A program made the position numbers and the translations under genes. The notes below the pieces were generated by a model. That model was not told where the DNA came from, did not search any database, and saw nothing but the letters and a program-made list of their open reading frames with translations. This document shows, in pieces, positions 30,917 to 40,369 of a DNA stretch of 42,799 nt. The stretch lies in contig VXIS01000379.1 of NCBI GenBank assembly GCA_008704415.1, positions 1 to 42,799 on the forward strand, written 5' to 3'. This stretch comes from Sphaerosporella brunnea (taxonomy: Eukaryota; Ascomycota; Pezizomycetes; Pezizales; Pyronemataceae). Each line of letters starts with the position of its first letter. The first letter of the stretch is position 1.

Positions 30917-32545
30917 GCCGATCACTCACTCACGCAGCCGGTGCGGTGGTAGAAAAATGTCCGGATTTCCGCGTACGCTCGCTTTGCTGTATGCATAGGG
31001 GCGAGGCCGATTGGTGAGGCAGGGCAGATTTCTGAGTCGGAAGTCAACGGGAATTCCGTCACCTTCCACTACGCTCCTCCACTGCTCCGCTCCACGCGAT
31101 CACTCACTCAGCCACTGCGGTGGTGGAAAAATATCCGGATTTCCCGTATGCTCGCTTTGCTGTATGTATAGGGGCGATGACGGGGGTTGTGAAGCCGGGT
31201 GGCAGAGGCAGAGCAGATTTCTGCGGATGTCGATTCACAGCCAGCACTCGTAGATTCAACGCGAATTCTATCACCTGCCACTACGCTCCTCCATGGCTTC
31301 GCTCCACCATGCGCCGCGCAATCACAGCCGATCACAACTAATCACCCACCCACCCACTCAGTGGTGGAAAAATGTCCGGATCTCCCGTACGCTCACTTTG
31401 CTGTATGCATAGGGGCGCAGCCGGGGGGTGGAGCGGTTGCGGTTGTTAGAGGCAGTGCAGATTTCCAGGACGTTGATTCACAGCCAGCACTCGTAGATTC
31501 AACGGGCATTCCATCACTACGCTCCTCCACGGCTATGCGCCCCACGATCACAACCAATCACCCACGCAGCCGGTGCGGTGGTGGAAAAATGTCCGGATTT
31601 CCGCCTACGCTCGCTTTGCTGTATGTACCGGGGGCAGATGACAGGTTGCGAGTGGCAGAGGCTGGCATATTTCCAGGACGTTGATTCACAGCCAGTACTC
31701 GTAGATTCTACCACCTACCACTATGCTCCTCCCGGCTCCGCTGCAGCCACACGATCACAACAAATCACTCACTTACTCACCCACTCCGTCGGTGGCCGGA
31801 AAAATGCCCGGATTTCCGCGTACGCTCACTTTGCTGTATGTATAGGGGCGAAGCTGGGCGGTGAAGAGGATGCAGGTGGCAGAGGCAGGACAGATTTCCG
31901 GAGACGTTGATCCACAGCCAGCACTCGTAGATTCAACGGGCATTCCATCTTCCATCACCTGTCACTTCGCTCCTCCACGGCTCCGCTTCACAATGCGCCG
32001 CGCAATCACAGCCGATTACCCACTCAACCGATGCGGTGGTGGAAAAATGTCCGGATTTCCGCTGTTTGTATAGAGGCGATGACGGGGGGTAGTGAAGCCG
32101 GGCGGGTGGCAGAGGCAGGGGAGATTTCCGAGGACGTCGATCCACAGCCACTACGCTCCTCCACGGCTCCGCTCCACAATGCACCGCGCAATCACAACCG
32201 ATCACAGCCGATCACTCACGCAGCCGGTGCGGTGGAGGCAGACCAGATTTCCAGGCCGTTGATTCACAGCCAGCACTCGTAGATTCAACGCGGATTTTAT
32301 CTTCCATCACCCGCCACTTCGCTCCTCCACGGTTCCGCTGCAGATCCAAAATGCGCCGCGCAATCACAGCCGATCACTCACTCACTCAGCCGGTCCGGTG
32401 GTGGAAAAATGTCCGGATTTCGCATTGCTGCATGCACAGGGGCGAAGCCGGGTGGTGCAGCGGTTACGGGTAGTAGAGGACGAAGTCAAGCGTTGATTCA
32501 CAGCCAGGACTCGTAGCTTCAACGCTCACAGCTCATCACTCCGCC
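30917..32545 (-). repeat. satellite A array, block 11 (right end)
   Basis: About seven units in minus orientation, including a long chance ORF (31199-31684) that spans more than two units. The last recognisable satellite segment is the CACAGCCAGGACTCGTAG region near 32500; homology fades by about 32545, where the sequence becomes non-satellite. This is the only true array edge in the window. Confidence 0.87.
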
Positions 32546-33299
32546 GCTGGTGGGGGTAAATCATGCGTGTTGAGCCACCACCGCGTTTGCTTTATGAATA
32601 GTGATGCAACAGCCGCGGAAACCTTTGCCCCAGTACGCTTATGGGTAAGCCGTATCCATCACTACACACGACGGGCATACGTCTAGCTGCGTGATTACAA
32701 CACCCGAGTCGAAGCTGCAACATAACACGGCTGTTCACTGTGGTCTCGAAAACTGACGCGATAGTATAAAAACCCGTTTCATATGTATAGATAGATAGTC
32801 TATTGCGTACAATACAAAGCCGAGTCCGTGTCCCAGGTCACCCCCGATGTGCCATCACGCATCTTTACATCGCCTCCTCCGCTGTCCGTGCAAACCCATC
32901 CCCACACGGCGGAAGAGCATCATGTATCCCACCATCCCACGCAACAAACGTTGTCGTCCTTGTCCAGATCCACGGAATACTCCCCGGCATGCGATCCGTC
33001 ACCATGCAGCACACAGCTCCCAGGCCGGTCAGACCATGTCAGCGACAAGTGCCGGCGTGGACATGCCGCGGTGCACTGGCGCCGTGCTCGAGCGTGAACG
33101 GGACGAAGCTGTGGGGGGCTGATACGTGTTCGTTGGTGGGGTCTTAGAGAACGGTTGGGGTTGACAAGGACGCGGGTTGGTACACGGGCGGCGCGGCATC
33201 GGCGGAAGGGATGCTGGTTGATGTGGACGGAGGGAGAAGGGCGGCCGAGTGCACGGGGCGGGCGGTCGCTAACGGGACTGCAAGGCGCAGGCTGCAGGT
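32546..33299. other. unassigned region with a weak small ORF
   Basis: Non-satellite sequence. AGTATAAAAACCC at 32763-32775 is a good TATA-like match, and an ATG 72 bases downstream (32847) opens a 91-codon frame to 33122, rich in His, Pro, Arg and Cys (CRPCPDP). A second frame from 32828 overlaps it but lacks an ATG. Neither shows a recognisable domain. I list them as the only candidate transcription unit here, without assigning a function. Confidence 0.2.
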
Positions 33300-33480
33300 T
33301 ATGGGCGAAATAGGCCATCGCGGTACAGGGAACACGGCGGCTTGACGAGGAAAGAGAAAGGGAACAAGCGAGGAAGGTAGTTGACGACACACAAGAAGAG
33401 CAGGACCGGTCATGAACAGCTGGCGCAGAAGGAGGTGCAGTTTACCGGCAACTTATGCCATCGAGGTATGAGAAAAAAAG
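33300..33480 (-). repeat. satellite B, inverted copy
   Basis: Read on the minus strand, this stretch follows the same order as the plus-strand satellite B copies: TAAACTGCA, GCGCCAGCTG, ACCGGTCCTGCTCTT, TGTGTGTC, CTTCCTCG, CCTGTACCGCGA and CCTATTTCGCC. It is therefore a copy in opposite orientation to 33564-34250, turning at about 33480-33563. Confidence 0.6.
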
Positions 33481-33563
33481 GCAAATCGAAGATGAGAGGG
33501 GTGATATTGCCGTCAGCAACAACCTCTGCGTCCTCGTCGATTTGTCTTTTTTCGCCCATCACA

Positions 33564-34250
33564 CGACCGCATGAGTCGCTGATAAACTGCAGATGCTCGT
33601 TCAGCGCCATCTGGTTAACCACCGGTCCTGCTCTTTTCGTGTGTCCACCAAACCACATCGACTGCCTTGTCAACCTCTTCTCCTTCCTTGTCCTTCCTCT
33701 TGAAATTGCCTGTGTCCCCCGTACCGTGCGCGACAACCTATTTCGCCGATGAACTGTACCCTCGACTGTGGGTCGTCATCGTTCCGTGTCGTATGTCGGA
33801 TTTGTCGAACTTTCCGAGCCACATTCCATCCAACTGCCTCGTCAACCTCTCGTCCTTGCCGGCTTCTTCCATCTGCATTGCCCCAATACCACGACCGCAT
33901 ATGCCGAAGACGAGCTCCTCCACTCCATCTGATTGACCACCGGTGCTTTCCTTGTTGTGTGTCGTATGTATGTCACATTTGCCGAGCCACAATCCCACCA
34001 TCCCCTGGCTCTCCACCTCTGCCTTCATCCATCTGCATCTACCAGCCTTGCGTCCCAAAACCGCGACCGGATGTTTCGCCGACCAACTGCATCTTCAACT
34101 CGAAGCCATCTGATTTACCACCGGTCCTTTTGTTGTCGTGTGTCGCATTGACCAAGCCACTCCCACTACCTGCTTGACATCCTCCTCGTCCATCTATCCA
34201 CCTTAGCCTTCATCTGCGTATTCCCCAATACCCGCGACCGCATATTACGC
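33564..34250 (+). repeat. satellite B, four tandem copies of ~161-172 bp
   Basis: A degenerate tandem repeat marked by CGACCGCAT-type sequence at 33564, 33731, 33892, 34064 and 34235 (spacings 167, 161, 172, 171). Each unit then shows a TTCGCCGA-type segment, a CCATCTG(A/G)TT segment, ACCACCGGT and TTGTGTGTCG-like sequence. ORFs crossing the units on the minus strand (33410-33736, 33738-34058) repeat the same short peptide and are chance products of the array. A partial copy is at about 40370-40410. Confidence 0.65.
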
Positions 34251-34259
34251 CATGAACCA

Positions 34260-34990
34260 CAATCCTTCCACTCCCTTCCCAACAGCAATCGGTGTAACGG
34301 CCCACGGTGGGAACAGACCGGGACGGGCCCAAAGTATTCGTGGATAGACAGGTGGGCGGGGACGTGGACGGTAACCGGTTGGGGACGCGGATCGGTTCGG
34401 ACGGGGATTGGTCGGCACAATGATCGGTCGGGACGGGGACGGAGGCGGAGGCGGGACGGGGACGGGGACGGGGATGGGTCGGGGACGGAGGCGGGGACGG
34501 AAGCGGAAGCGGAGGCGGGACCGGGACGGAGGCGGGTCGGGGACGGTAACTGGTCGGGGACGGAGATGGAAGCGGGGTCGGAGACGGAAGTGGAGGCGGA
34601 GGTGGAACGGGGTTGGGGGCGGAGGCGGAGGCGGGTCGGGGACGGTAGCTGGTCGGGGACGGAGGCGGATGCGGGGTCGGAGAGGAAGCGGAGGCGGGGG
34701 CGCGACGGTGACGGGTCGGGAACGGCAACCGGTCGGGGCGGTGGCGGGCGGCGACGGAGGCGGCCCGGGCGATCGGACGTGCACCGGTGCGAAGGCGCTC
34801 ACCACGACGAACAAACAAATGCCGATTCGAAACCACAGTCGCGTGGATGCCGAGTCGCGTGCGAGGTGCGAACAAAACGCGCGAGTCGAATTTGTTTGCG
34901 GGTGGTGAAACGGAGGGAAGGAAAGGAAAAGAAGACGACGCAGCGAAGTGGACTCGAGGGCCCCTTTAAATACGGCAGACCCTGGCACGC
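34260..34990 (-). repeat. minisatellite module A (TATA-like leader + GC-rich array)
   Basis: Read on the minus strand: GTATTTAAAGGGGCC (around 34970-34956), a leader with TCCACTTCGCTG, then at 34370-34770 an imprecise GC-rich minisatellite of GGGACGGAGGCGG/GGTCGGGGACGG motifs, then a distal block containing GTATTCGTGG in plus sense (34334). Long frames (up to 247 codons, Pro/Arg-rich) exist on both strands, but none of the minus-strand ones begins with ATG at a sensible place. Leader and distal block both match module B at 40.4-41.1 kb. Confidence 0.5.
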
Positions 34991-35755
34991 AGCCGCATGG
35001 GCTGATGTGTCATTGCGGTGCCGATTGGTGGCGATGCGCCAAGCAGCTAGGCGTGCCTGTGCATGGAAATGGAAAGCCGTGGAAAGAATCCAACGCGCCG
35101 CGACAGCGCACGGCTGCACCGACCGACAGCGCGTTGATCGCGGGAATACGCCCGCTTACGGCTTTCGCTTCCGACCCCCACGGGTTTCTGCGCCCATTGC
35201 AAGGTAATCGCATGCCTGTCCACCGACTTTGTTTCCGCGTAGCGCATAGGATGGCGGTTTTCCACCCCAAAGTGCGCGACGTTCGATCGGTCGCTAAACC
35301 GGCTCTTCGCGGTGACATGGTGTTTGCTTGGTTATCCGGGGGGAGGCTTTGCGGTCGCTTTTTTTGCCCCCGCGTTTACGGACTGCGTGCACCACACATG
35401 CATATTCCGACTTCCCGCGGGCGGGCACCTTTCCCATCGCCGCCAAACGCACGGCCTCCCCCGCGACAGCATTCTGTGTCCTCCTGGCTTTTAGTGCGTC
35501 GCCGTCGGTCGTTCGTTCGCCGGCAGAGGGTTAGGGTTACGGGTGACCTTGCCGACGGCAGATCTGCGCGGCCCGAAGGAGTCGCCTCGGTTGCGAAGAT
35601 CCGGGGAGGGTGGGGGTTGCCGGGTGCCGCCACGCAAAGCTGGATAAAACACAGCAACGACGACAGAAACCAAAACGAGTGAAGGTCTACGATGCGCGTC
35701 TGGCGCTGGTTGTGTTTTGCGACAAAATGACTCGTAAAAAGAAGAGCGGAAATTA
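34991..35755. other. GC-rich region without a supported gene
   Basis: A plus-strand frame of 244 codons covers 34948-35682 (first ATG in frame near 35002, MCHCGADWWRC...), but antisense frames are equally open, there is no recognisable domain, and GC-rich DNA gives such frames by chance. Nothing else is visible. Confidence 0.2.
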
Positions 35756-35835
35756 TGCAGCATAGGTTGAAATTTGCAGGATACCCCCCCCGACCCAACA
35801 GATTATGTAGAATCCCCCCCCCCCCCGACCGACCC
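35756..35835 (+). repeat. poly-C repeat fragment
   Basis: TTATGCAGCATAGG, then GAAATTTGCAGGATACCCCC followed by two C-runs. The reverse complement of 37625-37680 has the same order (TATGCAGCATACCCC, GAAATTTGCAGGATACCCCC) with extra bases between, so this is a dispersed family, also forming the arms of the fold-back element at 37701-38214. Confidence 0.5.
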
Positions 35836-35887
35836 AACTATTTCGCGTGGGTTTCCGCGTGTTCAGTGGACTCGCCCTGCAACTACT

Positions 35888-35940
35888 AGTCGGTATTACT
35901 TCCGCGGTCGCGTCATGCTGTAATGATTGCTAGATACTAT
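35888..35940 (+). repeat. 53-bp dispersed direct repeat, copy 1
   Basis: GGTATTACTTCCGCGG, CGCGTCATG and TAATGATTGCTAGATACTAT recur in the same order at 37039-37091 with few changes. Copy 1 abuts fold-back element 1, while copy 2 does not, so the second copy may approximate the sequence before that insertion. Confidence 0.7.
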
Positions 35941-35941
35941 T

Positions 35942-36261
35942 ATCCCGGTAATAAGGCAATTTCACCGGCGCCGAAGTATACTGACACGTACCGTTCAGCG
36001 GACAGTGAAGCTGGACGGGAAGTGTTTCGACGCGAGCTGGAGTGCGAAGACGCGACGCGAAAAGTCAAAACGACGTCGATGCGACGAAGACGCTGGAGAC
36101 GGTCTCCATCTACCCGCTCTGTGTAAGGTTTTACTGACCACCGCCGGTCGAGTACTGTCCAAGCACGTCGCTTCCGACCGCCTCTCACACAGCTTCACTG
36201 CCCGCTGAACGGTGCGTGTCAGTATACTTCGGCGCCGGCGAAATTGCCTTATTACCGGGAT
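35942..36261. mobile_element. fold-back element 1 (71-bp inverted repeats)
   Basis: A 320-bp element whose ends 35942-36012 and 36191-36261 are inverted copies (start ATCCCGGTAATAAGGCAATT, containing CCGGCGCCGAAGTATACTGA) with about four differences. The arms end with AGCTTCACTG-type sequence. No ORF and no clear target duplication. It shares GCCGGCGCCGAAGT-type sequence with fold-back element 2. Confidence 0.7.
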
Positions 36262-36410
36262 GACACGGTACCATCTGGGTCTGAAGCAACGCGGTGGGGG
36301 CGGTAAGGTTGCGGATGTCGAGGGTTTTCTATTGGTGGGATTGGACGGTCGCGGGGACAATTTGGGTTTGCACACAACTTTAATGATGATCAAAAGGCGG
36401 GGCGCGGGTA

Positions 36411-36759
36411 CCGTATTCTTTCGGCACGATGAGAATTGCCGGCGCCGAAGTCAATGTTTTCTAAGCAGCAAACGTACTATTTATGGAAACATGACACCGC
36501 CGCCGGCGAATCTTGATTGATGGCCAAGAGGGGCGGGCACTGGAGACGTCGCGGTGCGACGGATACACAAGGCGGCCGTGAGAATTAGAGTTGAGTACAT
36601 AGGTGTCCTCAACCATACATTGTCGCCTCCTTAGATAGTGTTGTCGCCGTCACATAAGATTCGCCGGCGGTGTCATGTTTCCATACATAGTACGTTTGCT
36701 ACTTAGAAAAAAAGATTGACTTCGGCGCCGGCAATTCTCATCGTGCCGGAAGAATACGG
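36411..36759. mobile_element. fold-back element 2 (~104-bp inverted repeats, TA duplication)
   Basis: Ends 36411-36514 and 36656-36759 are inverted copies beginning CCGTATTCTTTCGGCACGAT and containing GAGAATTGCCGGCGCCGAAG, with scattered one-base differences. The element is bordered by TA on both sides (36409-36410 and 36760-36761), consistent with TA-target DNA elements. The ~140-bp centre has no coding capacity. Confidence 0.72.
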
Positions 36760-36761
36760 TA

Positions 36762-37038
36762 GTTGGTGTGAGCGGCATGCGCAATGGCGCCTCCGGCATT
36801 TCCCCGTCCTGGGCGGTCCAAAAATGGTGTCGGTCGCGGACAAGCACCGGAAGATGCGGCGCGACGCCCCTGTGAAAGGGTGTTCAAGAATGCCCGGGGC
36901 GTTGGCCAACACCGCCGGCACTGTAATGGCTCTGCTGCTGTAAATAAACATTAGATACAGCGCGCGAGTCTTTAGAAATTAGCTTGGCAACACCCCCACC
37001 CCTTCGGCCCGCGTTGCTTAAGACCCAGACGATACGGT
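36762..37038. other. no feature recognised
   Basis: Non-repetitive GC-rich sequence with short chance ORFs (for example 36716-36943). I see nothing in it that I can support. Confidence 0.3.
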
Positions 37039-37091
37039 AGTAGGTATTACTTCTGCAGGCGCGTCATGATGTAATGATTGCTAGATACTAT
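37039..37091 (+). repeat. 53-bp dispersed direct repeat, copy 2
   Basis: Second copy of 35888-35940, continuing into TACACCCGCGG rather than into a fold-back element. Confidence 0.7.
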
Positions 37092-37147
37092 ACACCCGCG
37101 GCCTTCCCGCTCCCTCAACTCGCAAAAGAATGACGCCTGTCCCCTCA

Positions 37148-37172
37148 CAAAAAAAAAAAAAAAAAAAAAAAA
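37148..37172 (+). repeat. poly-A run
   Basis: About 24 consecutive A residues. It may be a remnant retrotransposon tail or a simple homopolymer; shorter A-runs occur at about 37680-37696 and 38220-38230. Confidence 0.8.
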
Positions 37173-37273
37173 CGGGCGCCTACCGTATACAGGAGTCCGG
37201 ATGTGCTGCACCATGGTGGTGCCCTGTGCGGAATGTCGGGGCAAGCCGCCCGGCGTTGCGAAATTGTTTGGGG

Positions 37274-37612
37274 CAGTGTTCCTAATAGCCAGCCCAAAAA
37301 GCCCGGCTGTGCGGGCGGGCTGCCAAACCCGGCTGTCTCAAAATCACGACGGGCTGGCTGTTGGGCTGTCGGGCTGCCAAGCACTTTCGACTGAGGTGAA
37401 CGTGTCATGCAACCATCAGTTTGACCTAGTTACGTCTCAAACGGAAGAGTGTTTCTGTGTAGCTGTTGCTCCATTCCCCATAGCGCATGATCCCTGCATC
37501 CGTTGGAAGCCAGCCCGACGTGGGCTACAGCCCAAACAGCCCGCCCGTCGTTTTGATCAGCCCATGCAGCCCAGCATCAGCCCGACGGGCGGGCTGGCTA
37601 TTAGGAACACTG
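37274..37612. mobile_element. hAT-type MITE, copy 2
   Basis: A 339-bp copy of the element at 610-946, with perfect terminal inverted repeats of at least 22 bp (starting CAGTGTTCCTAATAGCCAGC). Flanks are GTTTGGGG (37266-37273) and GTTTGTGG (37613-37620), an 8-bp duplication with one change. The interior matches copy 1 over most of its length (GACCTAGTTACG, GTGTTTCTGTGTAGC). Its perfect ends suggest it is younger than copy 1 or less mutated. Confidence 0.9.
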
Positions 37613-37815
37613 GTTTGTGGGGGGGGGGTATCCTGCAAATTTCAACCCTCGGAATGGGGTATGCAGCATAATTACCGCAAAAAAAAAAAAAAAAAACGGC
37701 TATAATGCAGGATACCCCCCGCGAGGGGCGTATTTTGTGTTTTGACCCTACAAATTTCGTATTATGCAGCATACCCCCCACTAAAATTATGTGGGTTTTT
37801 TTTAAGCGAGCATAT

Positions 37816-37867
37816 GTGATACACTATGATTCGGAGTGCGCGCGTGCACCGAATCATAGTGTATCAC
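37816..37867. repeat. 19-bp stem hairpin
   Basis: GTGATACACTATGATTCGG and its exact reverse complement CCGAATCATAGTGTATCAC flank a 14-nt GC-rich loop (AGTGCGCGCGTGCA). Confidence 0.85.
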
Positions 37868-37889
37868 TCGGTCAAGCCATAGGGTGCTC

Positions 37890-38086
37890 TGTCGGTTGTT
37901 TCCATTTCTGGTCGGGGGCGGTCTTGCTCAGGCTTCGCCGATGGTCTTGCTCAAGCTCCGCCGCCGGTCTGGCTCAAGCTCCTACCGGAGGATCAGGCCC
38001 GCCGGCCGCACTCATCTTAAGTAGCTGTGTTTTCTGCCGTTCTGCTTGCTCAGTAGTTAGTTCCTTCTTTCGGTCAAAAAATCAAC
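37890..38086 (+). mobile_element. SINE-like short element, copy in fold-back element
   Basis: Starts TGTCGGTTGTTTCCATTTCT like the 140-bp copies, has three tandem GGTCTTGCTCAAGCTCCGCC-type motifs instead of one, then CTTAAGTAGCTGTGTTTTCT and GTTCTGCTTGCTC, and ends TCGGTCAAAAAATCAAC. Copies therefore differ mainly in the number of internal GCTCAAGC repeats. Confidence 0.58.
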
Positions 38087-38214
38087 ATCTCTTGTTTCCA
38101 ATATGCTCGCTTAAAAAATCCCCACATAATTTTAGTGGGGGGTATGCTGCATAATAAGAAACTTATGGGGTCAATCCACAAAATACGCCCCTCGCGGGGG
38201 GTATCCTGCATAAT

Positions 38215-39098
38215 TACCGAAAAAAAAAAATGCGTCGAGAGAAAAGTCCACCGTGCCCGTCTGTGGCTGAGAGAAGAGGATTATTGCAAGGTGTCTGCTG
38301 CATCTCTGTGCCGCCCGCCGCGAGACAACAGCGCTGCTTTTGTCGGTGCTCTGGATGTCCCGGGTCGGGATTTCTTCGGTCTTTGGGATTTCTTCATTTT
38401 GTAGATAGTGCTCATTCACGTCTTGGGCGCTTTGCCGCGGGCTCCCGGAGCAGCCTCTTCTCCAGCCACCACCTCTTCTTGTTTTATTTTTTTGTGGCGG
38501 TGCGGGTATTTACAACCGGTCGGGCATTGCAAAACACAGCAAGCATTGCAGACCTTTACTCGAAAAAACAAAGTTGATAATCTCACAACGCGACGCCGAG
38601 CGAGGACCCCACCCCAAGGTGATGCGTCACCACACGTTAATTTGTTTTCGAGCGCAGCGGCAGAGAGAGCAGCGACGTGGATCCGGCGGCGGGCGGTGGC
38701 GGTGCGCACACAAATCGTGGTGTTGAGCGACACTTCACGTTACGAATACAGATACGCACACTGAGACCCCTTCGCTTGGTTTGTTTGTAATCAAGTTTAT
38801 TGTCTGTATGCGATCGTGATGGACCCGCCCCCCCCCCCCTTGTGGATGCGATCGGGTCAACAGCGGCCACCCAAAAGTACCAACCGAAGGAAAATACGGT
38901 AGGGAATACAAATAGCCCGCAACAACATGGCCCCGGGTCTCCCACCCCCTTCGCTTCTCCCCATGCCTAGTCCCAGCGACGGCGAATTCTGCAGCCACAA
39001 GTCGACGTACACAGACAGATATCGTGCGTCTCAGGTTGAGGTTGAACATCGTCATTCTTTTCCTGCAATAGCTCGCCGCCGGGGTTGTCGTTCCATCC
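38215..39098. other. no supported gene
   Basis: Contains an ATG-started frame at 38230-38577 (115 codons, Cys/Phe/Ser-rich, no domain) and an overlapping frame to 38404 ending in GLWDFFIL. A G/C run lies near 38829-38839. None shows conserved features that I can recognise. Confidence 0.2.
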
Positions 39099-39602
39099 TC
39101 AATTTGTCTCGGGGGTGGATGATATGGGTGACTTCGCGTTCGACAGCAATAGTTCAATGCGTGTTTGTGACGTTCGACAGACAGACGGCGTGTCCTTTAA
39201 CGCATCCGAGCGGTGGTGTTGACGGGCGAAAACGGTACTGGAAACAAGAACCGGCGAAGGAGCAAACGATGCCGAAGGCGGAGTGAGGAGCGCGAAACGC
39301 GAGAGCCAAGGCCTGTACATTGTGCCGAGATCCCCACAGGGTCCACCCGGAATCCTATTCCAACATTCCTTAGAGCACTTGATGCCTTGTCCCCGGGCAT
39401 TCCGCGCACACGACTTACTTCCCCAGCGATTCTGATTGCCGGCCTGTGGGTGAGGAACAACGCAGGCTTTTTCCCGTTGTTTGCACCATCCACAGGGTCC
39501 CACGCGGCCTGTATATTGTGACGGCCACATGGTTTCCTTGCCCAGGAAATATGCCCTCTTCGGGGCAGCAAGCTTAAGACCATTTTGCCTTTTGAGATCC
39601 AC
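39099..39602 (-). CDS. hypothetical ORF with cysteine cluster
   Basis: A 167-codon minus-strand frame. Its first half has CGWCKQREKACVV, then about 15 residues on SCARN, then GIKC: the spacing CX2CX6C ... C ... C is reminiscent of fungal cysteine-cluster DNA-binding segments, but one expected Cys is Asn. The second half is low-complexity and may be beyond the real end. GTAAGT occurs in the coding strand inside AGTAAGTCGTG, so an intron is possible. Upstream frames (to about 39720) also look protein-like (ASDAAKRLDELAPSSGD), suggesting a larger, decayed or spliced gene. No function assigned. Confidence 0.25.
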   Translation of the reverse strand: MDLKRQNGLKLAAPKRAYFLGKETMWPSQYTGRVGPCGWCKQREKACVVPHPQAGNQNRWGSKSCARNARGQGIKCSKECWNRIPGGPCGDLGTMYRPWLSRFALLTPPSASFAPSPVLVSSTVFARQHHRSDALKDTPSVCRTSQTRIELLLSNAKSPISSTPETN

Positions 39603-39908
39603 CTCTCTAGAGTGGACAGTGTAGACCAGTTTGGAGTTTGGTCCAGGTCTCCTGAACTGGGAGCCAGCTCGTCTAGTCGTTTTGCAGCATCAGACGCAGG
39701 CTCGACAGATGATGTGGAGGTGAATTCGGTACCAGGCCGTGTACTGGGCCCGGCTTGAGGCTCGACAGATGATGCGGCTCAGGCTTTGATGGCAACACGA
39801 TCTTGTGGCCGGACAGTGGAACGTGTAAAGCATCGCACACACCCGGCGTCGAGGTGGATATCGGTGATGCAGAACGACGGTGTGACATTTCGGTCGAACA
39901 TCGACTTT

Positions 39909-40190
39909 TTAGCTGCCAATCTTGGCCAGCTCGCTCGGCAGGTTGAAGTGGTACTTGTGGAGCATGTTTGTCGGTGGTTTAACGGAAAGTTTTTGCCTGC
40001 GCAGCACAAGGACCGTGGGGTCTCGCATCTTCTCGAAGAGCTCGTAGTTTTCTTTCTGCAATTCTTTGGACCGATGATCGGGGTTGTCTTTCTTTAACTT
40101 CCGTGTGGCCCTGTTTAGCGCTTCTCTCATACACTTTGACACCTCTTCGTGTTTTGGCAAAGTCTCACTCCGGAAGAGGGGTGGAGTCAA
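39909..40190 (-). CDS. hypothetical charged ORF
   Basis: A 93-codon minus-strand frame rich in Lys, Glu and Arg with helix-forming composition (KELQKENYELFEKMRD) and no recognised domain. It lies just upstream, on the same strand, of the cysteine-cluster ORF at 39099-39602, so both may be exons or remnants of one gene. The encoded start near 40190 is not clearly an initiator. Confidence 0.22.
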   Translation of the reverse strand: MTPPLFRSETLPKHEEVSKCMREALNRATRKLKKDNPDHRSKELQKENYELFEKMRDPTVLVLRRQKLSVKPPTNMLHKYHFNLPSELAKIGS

Positions 40191-40369
40191 TGTAGACGGG
40201 CTCGGCGGGAACCACAGACAGAGCTCAGCGATGAGGACCCCCGGGTCGGAACTAAACCACGCTCACGGCCGGGACAACCGACCGACCAACATATGATGTG
40301 AAAGCGTACGCAGTGGTCGGCCAGGCGACAGTTTCCTTCTCCCGTCTGCTTGTGTTTGCCTTTTTTCTC

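Larger units (their letters stand above)
37701..38214. mobile_element. compound fold-back element with nested insert
   Basis: Arms 37701-37815 and 38101-38214 are inverted copies: both hold TGCAGGATACCCCCCGCGAG, a GGGCGTATTTTGTG segment, TATGCAGCATACCCCCC, ACTAAAATTATGTGGG and AAGCGAGCATAT. Between them lie a 52-nt hairpin (37816-37867) and a third copy of the SINE-like element (37890-38086). No ORF. Its outer motif TGCAGGATACCCCCC is the family motif also seen at 35756-35835 and 37625-37640. Confidence 0.7.

Noticed and set aside
31199..31684. A 161-codon ORF in the right satellite block
   Set aside because: It spans more than two satellite units and repeats its own peptide; no independent sign of a gene.
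34210..35207. Long Pro/Arg and Gly/Arg-rich ORFs (166-247 codons) on both strands
   Set aside because: Products of the GC-rich minisatellite; open on both strands, without ATG starts in sensible places, so not listed as genes.
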